Shown in pieces: positions 1 to 5,524 of a DNA stretch of 8,558 nucleotides. Source of the DNA: an uncultured Lachnospiraceae bacterium. Lineage in GTDB: Bacteria; Bacillota; Clostridia; Lachnospirales; Lachnospiraceae. The position numbers and the translations under genes were made by a program. Numbering within the stretch: the stretch's first letter is position 1; every line of letters starts with the position of its first letter. The notes below the pieces were generated by a model, which saw only the letters and a list, made by a program, of their open reading frames with translations, was not told where the DNA came from and ran no database searches. The stretch is taken from NCBI GenBank assembly GCA_902797475.1, contig CADBTG010000145.1, positions 1 through 8,558 on the forward strand, written 5' to 3'.

Positions 1-738
1 AAGCTCTTCAATCTGGCACACGTCGCTCGCATCCGCAAGGCATCCCGGACGGCAGGCGTCACCGAGGGAGATTGTCACATCATACTCGCGGCAAATGTCA
101 AGAATCTCGTCGTAGTACTCATAGAACGGGTTCTCCTGACCGGTCATGCTCATCCAGGCAAATACCAAGGAGCCGCCGCGGCTTACGATATTCATCTTTC
201 TCTTATGCTTCTTAATCTGTTCAATCGTCTTTCTCGTGATTCCGCAGTGAAGCGTCACGAAATCCACGCCGTCCTCGGCATGCAGGCGAACCACATCGAT
301 GAAATCCTTCGCGGTAAGCGTCGCAAGGTCTCTCTGGTAATGAATGACGCTGTCATAAACCGGAACGGTTCCAATCATGGCCGGGCACTCGCTCGTTAAT
401 TTGCGGCGGAAGGGCTGCGTATTGCCGTGCGAGGAAAGGTCCATGATGGCTTCTGCGCCCATGTTGACGGCCGCCATGACCTTCTGCATCTCCACATCGT
501 AATCCTTGCAGTCTTTTGATACGCCGAGGTTTACGTTAATCTTCGTGCGAAGCATCGATCCCACGCCGTTCGGTTCAAGGCAGGTATGCAACCGGTTTGC
601 GCAAATGGCCACCTGACCACGTGCCACAAGGTCGCGAATCTCCTCTGCGCTTCTGTATTCCTTCTTAGCAACCGCTTCCATTTCGGGAGTAATGATTCCC
701 TTTCTTGCGGCATCCATCTGGGTTGTGTAATTTCTCAA
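1..738 (-). CDS. thiC: Phosphomethylpyrimidine synthase ThiC (partial, C-terminal part beyond left edge)
   Basis: ThiC is the radical-SAM enzyme that rearranges 5-aminoimidazole ribotide (AIR) to HMP-P, the pyrimidine precursor of thiamine. The frame is open for 246 codons to the window edge. It carries family signatures: KINVNLGVSKDC, MGAEAIMDLSSHGNT, CPAMIGTVPVYD, DGVDFVTLHCGITR, IVSRGGSLVFAWM, ENPFYEYYDE and SLGDACRPGC. It begins directly with the catalytic core, like the short clostridial ThiC of about 430 residues, so slightly over half is visible. The CxxCxxxxC cluster motif near the C-terminus is outside. The start is a TTG at 738-736, with GGAGGA six bases upstream, overlapping the end of thiD. 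The first in-frame ATG is eight codons in and would delete conserved residues. The stop of thiD is 2 bases upstream, so translation is probably coupled. Expression should follow the TPP riboswitch at 1682-1769. Confidence 0.96.
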   Translation of the reverse strand, partial: MRNYTTQMDAARKGIITPEMEAVAKKEYRSAEEIRDLVARGQVAICANRLHTCLEPNGVGSMLRTKINVNLGVSKDCKDYDVEMQKVMAAVNMGAEAIMDLSSHGNTQPFRRKLTSECPAMIGTVPVYDSVIHYQRDLATLTAKDFIDVVRLHAEDGVDFVTLHCGITRKTIEQIKKHKRKMNIVSRGGSLVFAWMSMTGQENPFYEYYDEILDICREYDVTISLGDACRPGCLADASDVCQIEEL

Positions 739-740
739 TG

Positions 741-1616
741 TTATTCCTCCGTGCCGTCCGCGCATTCGGCGAAGCGGTTTCTCAAAAGATAATTATGTTT
801 CATCGGACCGCTTCCCGCGCCGAGATTCAGCTGTGCCTGAAGCGCCCCTGACAAATACGACTTCGCTCGTTCTACAGATGTAGTAAGATTGAAGCCCTTC
901 GCAAGGTTCGAAGCAATCGCGGACGAAAGCGTGCACCCGGTTCCGTGCGTGTTCGGATTGTCAATCCGCTTCCCCTTGAACCAGACGATATTGCCGTTTT
1001 GATACAGCACATCGTTCGCATCGTTGATGCTGTGGCCGCCCTTTAAAAGAACCGCACAGCCGTACTTATTGCTGATTGCGGCTGCTGCCTTCTCCATGTC
1101 TGCCTCACTCTGAATCCGCTCTCCGCTAAGGACCTTCGCCTCGGGAATGTTCGGCGTGATGACTTCCGCAAGCGGGAACAGTTCCTCGGTCATGGCACGG
1201 ACCGCGTCACTTTTAAGAAGCGACGAACCGCTTGTTGCAACCATTACCGGGTCAACGACGACATGACGCGCCTGATACTGCCGAAGCTTCTCTGCTATGA
1301 CGCGGATCAGTTCGGTTGAAGAAACCATACCGATTTTCACGGCATCCGGAAAGATGTCCGTAAAAACGGCATCCAGCTGGAGCGCCAGGAATTCCGGCGT
1401 CGACTCCTGAATGCCCGTAACGCCGAGCGTGTTCTGTGCCGTAAGAGCCGTAACGGCGCTCATGGCAAATACGCCGTTCATCGTCATCGTCTTAATGTCG
1501 GCCTGAATGCCCGCTCCGCCGCAGGAATCGCTTCCCGCTATGGTCAGTGCGGTCTTCATCGTCAGATGCTTTCTTGTCGCGCCGATGATATCGACGCGTT
1601 TTCTCGTGCTGATCAT
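741..1616 (-). CDS. thiD: Hydroxymethylpyrimidine/phosphomethylpyrimidine kinase ThiD
   Basis: ThiD phosphorylates HMP and HMP-P to HMP-PP, which is then joined to the thiazole moiety. The protein shows the ribokinase-like fold signatures: ALTIAGSDSCGGAGIQADIKT near the start, VVVDPVMVATSG in the middle, ITPNIPEA, LLKGGH, and the anion-hole motif HGTGCTLSSAIA containing the catalytic-loop Cys. The start is ambiguous. The family normally begins at MKTALTIAGSD, which is Met20 here (ATG at 1559-1557), but that codon has no clear Shine-Dalgarno sequence. The upstream ATG at 1616-1614 is preceded by GGAGAGGA with a 7-base gap and adds 19 basic residues (MISTRKRVDIIGATRKHLT). I chose 1616 on ribosome-site grounds; the protein is then 291 residues against a usual 265-275. 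It is the first gene after the riboswitch terminator, and its last codons contain the ribosome site for thiC. Confidence 0.96.
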   Translation of the reverse strand: MISTRKRVDIIGATRKHLTMKTALTIAGSDSCGGAGIQADIKTMTMNGVFAMSAVTALTAQNTLGVTGIQESTPEFLALQLDAVFTDIFPDAVKIGMVSSTELIRVIAEKLRQYQARHVVVDPVMVATSGSSLLKSDAVRAMTEELFPLAEVITPNIPEAKVLSGERIQSEADMEKAAAAISNKYGCAVLLKGGHSINDANDVLYQNGNIVWFKGKRIDNPNTHGTGCTLSSAIASNLAKGFNLTTSVERAKSYLSGALQAQLNLGAGSGPMKHNYLLRNRFAECADGTEE

Positions 1617-1634
1617 AACCTATTCCTCTCCAAC

Positions 1635-1663
1635 AAAAAAGCAGCCCCAACCGGGCTGCTTTT
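1635..1663 (-). terminator. Intrinsic attenuator terminator of the thiD-thiC riboswitch
   Basis: Read on the minus strand, AAAAGCAGCCC (1663-1653) and GGGCTGCTTTT (1647-1637) form an 11-bp stem around the loop GGTTG, followed by an unbroken T tract to 1635. It lies between the TPP aptamer and the thiD ribosome site, the standard place for a transcription-attenuating expression platform. The ascending arm contains CAGCCCG, which is exactly complementary to CGGGCTG in the aptamer (1750-1744), so an alternative antiterminator pairing is available. Confidence 0.9.
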
Positions 1664-1679
1664 CATTACATTTGATAAT

Positions 1680-1770
1680 CTCAGGCGTCCCTACGTTGGC
1701 ATGATCCAAATCAGGTTATCGGTCGAAGGTCTCACCTTCCTCTCAGCCCGTCTCACGGACTCCCGTCTGC
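1680..1770 (-). promoter_or_regulatory. TPP riboswitch (THI element) controlling thiD-thiC
   Basis: The minus strand carries the conserved TPP aptamer elements in the right order: CGGGAGTCC followed by GGGCTGAGAGG (P2/P3 and the thi-box core, around 1764-1738), a GGTGAGACC stem-loop, ACCTGAT (1716-1710), and GATCATGCCAACGTAGGGA (1706-1688). The closing P1 stem is short: CAGAC (1769-1765) with GCCTG (1686-1682), with one A·C mismatch. TPP binding should stabilise this fold and favour the downstream terminator at 1663-1635, reducing transcription of thiD and thiC. The aptamer starts only 6 bases after the stop of the upstream gene, with no clear promoter in between, so its transcript either reads through from that gene or begins inside it. 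Confidence 0.95.
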
Positions 1771-1775
1771 ATATA

Positions 1776-2255
1776 TCAGTCTTTCTTGCGAAGTCTCGCA
1801 AAAAATCCTTTTTTCTTTTTCTCTTCCTTCACCAAAGGACCGCGTACGCCTCTGGCATCCATGATGTAAATGCCGCTCAGCTTAATCTTCGCTTCCTTCT
1901 TAACCGGAAGGACATCGAAAATCTTCTCATCGCACATCAGCGAATGAATCTGCGGACCAATCTTCGCCTTAACAACGGCCACCCTGGTACGTCTTGCATA
2001 CTTAGGCGTCTGTTCCACGACAACCGACGGGAACCCGGCATCCTTTAAGCGCAAATGCTTTTTGTCGATAATCAGAGCGCTGGCCCACTGTGCGGACGCC
2101 TGCATCTCCTTCATGACCTCGTCGTTCTTCCTCTGCATCTTGCGGCCGATGATGTAAAGCACAATCACCGCAATGATCAAAACGCCGAGTACAATCAGGC
2201 CTCCGAGAAGCCAACCGTTAATCCCGAACAGGATTGCGGGATAAAAAACATTCAT
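1776..2255 (-). CDS. Membrane-anchored conserved protein of unknown function
   Basis: This 159-residue protein has one strong hydrophobic segment near the N-terminus (about residues 13-37, LLGGLIVLGVLIIAVIVLYI), immediately followed by a basic, coiled-coil-like stretch (GRKMQRKNDEVMKEM). The soluble domain contains DKKHLRLKDAGFPSVVVEQTPKYARRT and ends in a highly basic tail (EEKKKKGFFARLRKKD). The order of single helix, basic linker and small soluble domain resembles YajC, but the sequence is not convincingly YajC and the protein is longer. I do not recognise a function; I recall similar conserved hypotheticals in Lachnospiraceae. The start ATG at 2255 has GGAGG six bases upstream, and an extended -10 promoter at 2317-2289 drives it. 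The stop TGA at 1778-1776 nearly abuts the TPP riboswitch, so it may be co-transcribed with the thi genes. Confidence 0.85.
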   Translation of the reverse strand: MNVFYPAILFGINGWLLGGLIVLGVLIIAVIVLYIIGRKMQRKNDEVMKEMQASAQWASALIIDKKHLRLKDAGFPSVVVEQTPKYARRTRVAVVKAKIGPQIHSLMCDEKIFDVLPVKKEAKIKLSGIYIMDARGVRGPLVKEEKKKKGFFARLRKKD

Positions 2256-2288
2256 AGTAAACCTCCGACACAGAAAATTGCATGTGTA

Positions 2289-2317
2289 ATCATATCATTT
2301 TCCATAGGAAAATGCAA
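2289..2317 (-). promoter_or_regulatory. Promoter with embedded 19-bp palindromic operator candidate
   Basis: On the minus strand the likely -35 is TTGCAT (2317-2312) and the -10 is TATGAT (2294-2289). They are 17 bases apart, and the -10 has an extended TGA immediately upstream. The spacer is largely filled by a perfect inverted repeat, CATTTTCC-TAT-GGAAAATG (2314-2296, 8-bp arms, 3-base centre), which fits a repressor operator. It lacks the T tract expected of a terminator for the upstream phosphatase gene. Confidence 0.6.
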
Positions 2318-2326
2318 CCGATAAAT

Positions 2327-2965
2327 CTACGGAAGCGCATCAATCTTTTCGGCAATCTTCCCGCGGAAGAACAGGAAGAAGCAGACGACTGCAAGCGCTA
2401 TGGCGGCGAACACGTCAATCAGGGAATGCTGCTTGACGAACACGGTGGAGCAGCTGATTGAAACGCCCGCGATGCAGATGAGCCATCTGGCCCAGACAGG
2501 GAAGGTCTTTTTGTTGCAAAATACAGTGCCGCACATGATGCCGAGCGTGTTAAATACGTGAATGCTCGGGAGAACGTTCGTCGGCGTGTCCGTCTCGTAC
2601 ATCTGCTTTGCGAGCCGGATTGCGATGTTATCTCTCGTGAACTCCGTCGGGCGAAGGTCAAGTCCGTTCGGATAAACCGCGCTCACGATCAGAAAGATTG
2701 TCATGCCCGTATAAAGAAAACAGATCATTTTCAGAAAAGCTTTCTTATCCCTGAAGAACAGCCAGATTCCGACCAGGAAGATGTACGGGAACCAGATGTA
2801 ATACGGGAAGAAGAACCACTCGATGAACGGAATCTTTTTGTCAAGCGCAATCCCGATAATATGGTAATCCCTGACCATCTTCTCTTCGAGCATGAAGATG
2901 ATCATGTAAACCGGAAAATACGCGAGCGTCCACCAGTAGCGGAACCATTCTTTCTTGAGTCTCAT
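2327..2965 (-). CDS. PAP2 superfamily (AUR1-type) integral membrane phosphatase
   Basis: A 212-residue membrane protein with five or six predicted helices. It carries the PAP2 phosphatase signature: an RP pair (residues 105-106), PSIH (133-136), and STVFVKQHSLID (173-184). His180 and Asp184 would form the catalytic dyad with His136 as the proton donor. The usual Arg of the third motif (SRx5Hx3D) is Thr174, a pattern I associate with the AUR1/inositolphosphotransferase-like branch rather than classical undecaprenyl-diphosphate phosphatases. Substrates in this superfamily are lipid phosphates or phosphodiesters; the one here is unknown. It is the third gene of the operon with the glycosyltransferase and the PurF-like protein. 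Its ATG is 8 bases after the glycosyltransferase stop, and AGGTG of the ribosome site overlaps that stop. Confidence 0.88.
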   Translation of the reverse strand: MRLKKEWFRYWWTLAYFPVYMIIFMLEEKMVRDYHIIGIALDKKIPFIEWFFFPYYIWFPYIFLVGIWLFFRDKKAFLKMICFLYTGMTIFLIVSAVYPNGLDLRPTEFTRDNIAIRLAKQMYETDTPTNVLPSIHVFNTLGIMCGTVFCNKKTFPVWARWLICIAGVSISCSTVFVKQHSLIDVFAAIALAVVCFFLFFRGKIAEKIDALP

Positions 2966-2973
2966 AAATGCAC

Positions 2974-3993
2974 CTAGTTAAAATGATAGATCCTTCTCGC
3001 AATGGAATAGCCGATGCGGATGATGATGTTGGTGAACCAGTTCGTGTGACTTAAAAACGGAGTCGGGAAGAACTTTTTAATGTACGAATAAGCGGAATGA
3101 TAACGCGTCTTCGTCTTCTCCCAGAAAATCTTCTTGGCCTGAAGACTTGATTTGCTGCCCTCACGGACATACAGTGCGGACACGATGGCGCACATCATAA
3201 GCATGTACTGGGCCATGTAGCGGCGAAGCTTCGGGCTCTCCACATTGCTCAGATCGTGCATGCCGAACATCGTGAAAGCAATCTGCTCCTGCTGATTGAT
3301 TCTGCGGAACATGACCGACTCGTTAACCGACTGGTCCTGCCGTCCGATGAAATAGTGATACAGATCGAAGTCAAAGTAGTAGAGCTTCTTTGCAAAAGGA
3401 AGCGGATAATACGCATACAGGTTGTCTACGTAAAACGTGTGCTTCGGAAGTCTCAGACCGCATGTCTTAATCAGCTCAAGACGATACGTGATGGAATGCA
3501 TCAGAATGTTCTGACCGTAGTTGAACTTCTTAATCTCATCCCAGGAAAATGTGACACCTGACGGAAGAGCGGATCCGTACCCGATCTCCTTCGGCTTCTC
3601 GCCGACCTTTTCGTAAACGTAGTTGGTCAGTGCCATATCGTAAACAACTCCGGCCTTCTTCTCGGCCGAAAGGTGTTCCATCATTCTGATCAGATTTTCC
3701 GTATTTATCCAATCATCACTGTCGAGTACCCGGTAATAAAGCCCGGTCGCATGTGCGACACCGAACATGACCGCATCCCCGTGGCCGCCGTTTTCTTTAT
3801 AAAGATACCGGACAACGGAAGGGTATTTTTCCTCGTACTCTTTCGCAATGGCCGCAGTTCCGTCCGTGGATCCGTCGTCCACGATCAAAACCTCGAGTGC
3901 TTCTCCTGCCGGCACGACGGAATCCAAAGCCCGTCTCACATAATCCTGTGAATTATAGCAGGGAATCGCTATGGATAAAAGTTTCTCTGACAT
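2974..3993 (-). CDS. Family 2 glycosyltransferase
   Basis: A GT-A fold glycosyltransferase of 339 residues. The N-terminus has LLSIAIPCYNSQDYV, then VLIVDDGSTDGT (Asp39-Asp40, nucleotide-sugar binding), ENGGHGDAVMFG, and VLDSDDW (91-95), which is the DxD metal-binding motif. The C-terminal half has no clear membrane helix but has a basic, aromatic tail, so peripheral membrane association is possible. Donor and acceptor cannot be read from sequence. I placed the start at ATG 3993-3991, giving MSEKLLSIAIP. The ATG 12 codons upstream would overlap the PurF-like gene and add non-family residues, whereas the chosen start has GGGGAGGA nine bases upstream, inside the last codons of the PurF-like gene. 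The gap to that gene's stop is only 5 bases, so the two are translated from one message. Confidence 0.92.
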   Translation of the reverse strand: MSEKLLSIAIPCYNSQDYVRRALDSVVPAGEALEVLIVDDGSTDGTAAIAKEYEEKYPSVVRYLYKENGGHGDAVMFGVAHATGLYYRVLDSDDWINTENLIRMMEHLSAEKKAGVVYDMALTNYVYEKVGEKPKEIGYGSALPSGVTFSWDEIKKFNYGQNILMHSITYRLELIKTCGLRLPKHTFYVDNLYAYYPLPFAKKLYYFDFDLYHYFIGRQDQSVNESVMFRRINQQEQIAFTMFGMHDLSNVESPKLRRYMAQYMLMMCAIVSALYVREGSKSSLQAKKIFWEKTKTRYHSAYSYIKKFFPTPFLSHTNWFTNIIIRIGYSIARRIYHFN

Positions 3994-3998
3994 TCTGA

Positions 3999-5411
3999 CT
4001 ATTCCTCCCCATTCCAACAATACGTACATAATTTGTCGGGGTCGATCCCGACCGCGGCAACCATATCATCCAGGCGATGATACCGAAGCGTTGTGAAATT
4101 CAGCTTCTGACAGATTCGGTCAACCATCTTGTTGTACCGCTCGCTGTCCGGATTGCTGTACTCCTTAAGCACTTCCTTACTTACATCCTCCGTGCCCTCA
4201 AGCTCGGCAATGACACGGCGGGCAATCAATTCCATCTCCGATTTGGATCTGGAGAAATTCAAATACTTACAGCCGAACAGAAGCGGCGGGCATGCAGGAC
4301 GGACATGTACTTCCGTAGCCCCGCTCTGGAAGAGGAACTCGGCCGTCTCACGAAGCTGCGTTCCGCGAACGATGGAGTCGTCGATGACGACCATGCTCAT
4401 GCCCTTGATCAGATCGGGTACGGCAATCAGCTTCATCTTTGCAATCAGGTCACGGTTCTGCTGCATCGTCGGCATGAAGGACCGGGGCCAGGTAGGCGTA
4501 TATTTGATGAGCGGACGGGAGAAAGGAATTCCTGCCGCATTCGAATAACCGATGGCATGTGCGGTACCGGAGTCCGGGACACCGACTACAATGTCGGGCT
4601 TGATGTGGTCGCGGTGTGCCAGGGCTTCGCCGCAACGGTAACGCATCTTCTCAACGCTGATGCCTTCGTAGCTGGAGGACGGATATCCGTAGTAGATCCA
4701 CAGGAACGTGCAGATCTTCATGCGGGGGTTCTCCGGGCAGTACAGGGAATTGAACGATTTTTCGTCAAATACGACAATCTCGCCGGGCTTCAGTTCGCGA
4801 ACCATGGAATATCCGAGATTTGCAAATGCGCAGCTTTCAAACGCCGCACAGTAGGCGCCGTCCTTCTTTCCGATGACAATCGGCGTACGTCCCTGCGCAT
4901 CCCGGCCGGCGTAGATGCCGCGCTCCGTCAGAACAAGCAGGGAAAGACTGCCGTCAATGACCGACAGGGCATAACGAATGCCTTCTATGAAGTTTTCTTT
5001 TTGGTTGATGAGTGCCGCCACAAGCTCGGTGGGATTGATGTTTCCGTTGCTCATGACGAAGAAGTGAGAATTGTGTTCCAGAATCTCTTTCTCGAGTTCA
5101 TCCACGTTGTTGATCTTACCGACCGTGGTTACGGCAAATGTGCCGTGATGGGAATGCACCATGATCGGCTGCGGCTCAAAGTCGGAAATCGAACCGATGC
5201 CGTATGAGCCGTGCATGGAAGTGGCTTCCTTGTCGAATTTCGTTCGGAAAGGCGCATTTTCAATCTTGTGGATTGCCTTTGCAAACCCGTCCTCTCTGTC
5301 ATAAACTGCCATTCCCGCACGACGCGTGCCGAGGTGGGAATGGTAATCCGTTCCGAAGAACAGGTCGAACACGCAGTCCTTTTCACTCGCAACACCAAAA
5401 AATCCGCCCAT
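3999..5411 (-). CDS. PurF-like phosphoribosyltransferase lacking the glutaminase active site
   Basis: A 470-residue homologue of amidophosphoribosyltransferase, which makes phosphoribosylamine from PRPP and glutamine. The C-terminal phosphoribosyltransferase domain is intact: DIVVGVPDSGTAHAIGY (273-289) and the PRPP loop VVIDDSIVRGT (341-351). Four cysteines (234, 381, 462, 465) match the [4Fe-4S] ligands of Bacillus-type PurF. The N-terminal Ntn-hydrolase domain is degenerate. The protein begins MGGFFGV, where PurF has its nucleophile Cys in CG(I/V)xG. The glutamine-site motifs HVRYST, HNGNL and SSDTE are replaced by GIGSIS (71-76), TVGKI (96-100) and INPTE (125-129). The acceptor loop NRYVGRTF is replaced by YTPTWPRSF (304-312). 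The ATG at 5462, 17 codons upstream, would lie inside the promoter region and supplies no cysteine; the chosen ATG has AGAGG upstream. It is probably ammonia-dependent or uses another acceptor (inference). It is the first gene of an operon with the glycosyltransferase and phosphatase. Confidence 0.93.
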   Translation of the reverse strand: MGGFFGVASEKDCVFDLFFGTDYHSHLGTRRAGMAVYDREDGFAKAIHKIENAPFRTKFDKEATSMHGSYGIGSISDFEPQPIMVHSHHGTFAVTTVGKINNVDELEKEILEHNSHFFVMSNGNINPTELVAALINQKENFIEGIRYALSVIDGSLSLLVLTERGIYAGRDAQGRTPIVIGKKDGAYCAAFESCAFANLGYSMVRELKPGEIVVFDEKSFNSLYCPENPRMKICTFLWIYYGYPSSSYEGISVEKMRYRCGEALAHRDHIKPDIVVGVPDSGTAHAIGYSNAAGIPFSRPLIKYTPTWPRSFMPTMQQNRDLIAKMKLIAVPDLIKGMSMVVIDDSIVRGTQLRETAEFLFQSGATEVHVRPACPPLLFGCKYLNFSRSKSEMELIARRVIAELEGTEDVSKEVLKEYSNPDSERYNKMVDRICQKLNFTTLRYHRLDDMVAAVGIDPDKLCTYCWNGEE

Positions 5412-5435
5412 AGTCAGCCTCTTTTCAAAATATAT

Positions 5436-5454
5436 TAAAGGGTTATACCCTTTA
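5436..5454. promoter_or_regulatory. 19-bp palindrome upstream of the PurF-like gene (operator or leader hairpin)
   Basis: TAAAGGGT-TAT-ACCCTTTA is a perfect inverted repeat with 8-bp arms and a 3-base centre, 25 bases before the start codon. If transcription begins at the TTGACA/TATCAT promoter, it lies in the leader RNA as a hairpin. A second possible promoter, TTGCAT (5462-5457) and TTTAAT (5439-5434) with a 17-base spacer, would place it between -35 and -10, like the palindrome at 2296-2314. No T tract follows, so it is not an intrinsic terminator. Confidence 0.55.
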
Positions 5455-5478
5455 TCATGCAATCATACACCGCATGGA

Positions 5479-5508
5479 ATGATACCGCACAACGCAGAAA
5501 AATGTCAA
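5479..5508 (-). promoter_or_regulatory. Sigma-A-type promoter of the PurF-like/glycosyltransferase/PAP2 operon
   Basis: On the minus strand TTGACA (5508-5503) is a perfect -35, and TATCAT (5484-5479) is a five-of-six -10 with an 18-base spacer. It lies just downstream of the YwlG-family stop codon. It predicts a start site near 5472 and a leader of about 60 bases that includes the 19-bp palindrome. It also excludes the upstream ATG at 5462 as a practical start, since no ribosome site would precede it. Confidence 0.65.
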
Positions 5509-5524
5509 CCGCCTGCGCGAAAAT

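Noticed and set aside
531..713. Small minus-strand open frame of 60 codons inside thiC
   Set aside because: It is out of frame with the ThiC reading frame, which carries unmistakable conserved motifs in the same interval.
1566..2048. Plus-strand open frame of 160 codons across the riboswitch
   Set aside because: It reads antisense through the TPP aptamer, the terminator and the upstream gene, and has no family resemblance.
2296..2314. The 19-bp palindrome as an intrinsic terminator for the PAP2 gene
   Set aside because: No T tract follows the hairpin on either strand, and it sits exactly between good -35 and -10 hexamers; an operator is the simpler reading.
3994..4029. Upstream ATG extending the glycosyltransferase by 12 residues
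   Set aside because: It would overlap the end of the PurF-like gene, and the following ATG has a strong GGGGAGGA ribosome site and the normal family N-terminus.
4077..5207. Long plus-strand open frame of 376 codons opposite the PurF-like gene
   Set aside because: It is entirely antisense to a gene with clear family motifs, has no ribosome site, and its translation shows no recognisable domain; it is a shadow frame from the codon bias of the true gene.
5412..5462. Upstream ATG extending the PurF-like protein by 17 residues
   Set aside because: It lies only about 10 bases from the predicted transcription start, has no ribosome site, crosses the palindrome, and adds no cysteine that could serve as nucleophile.
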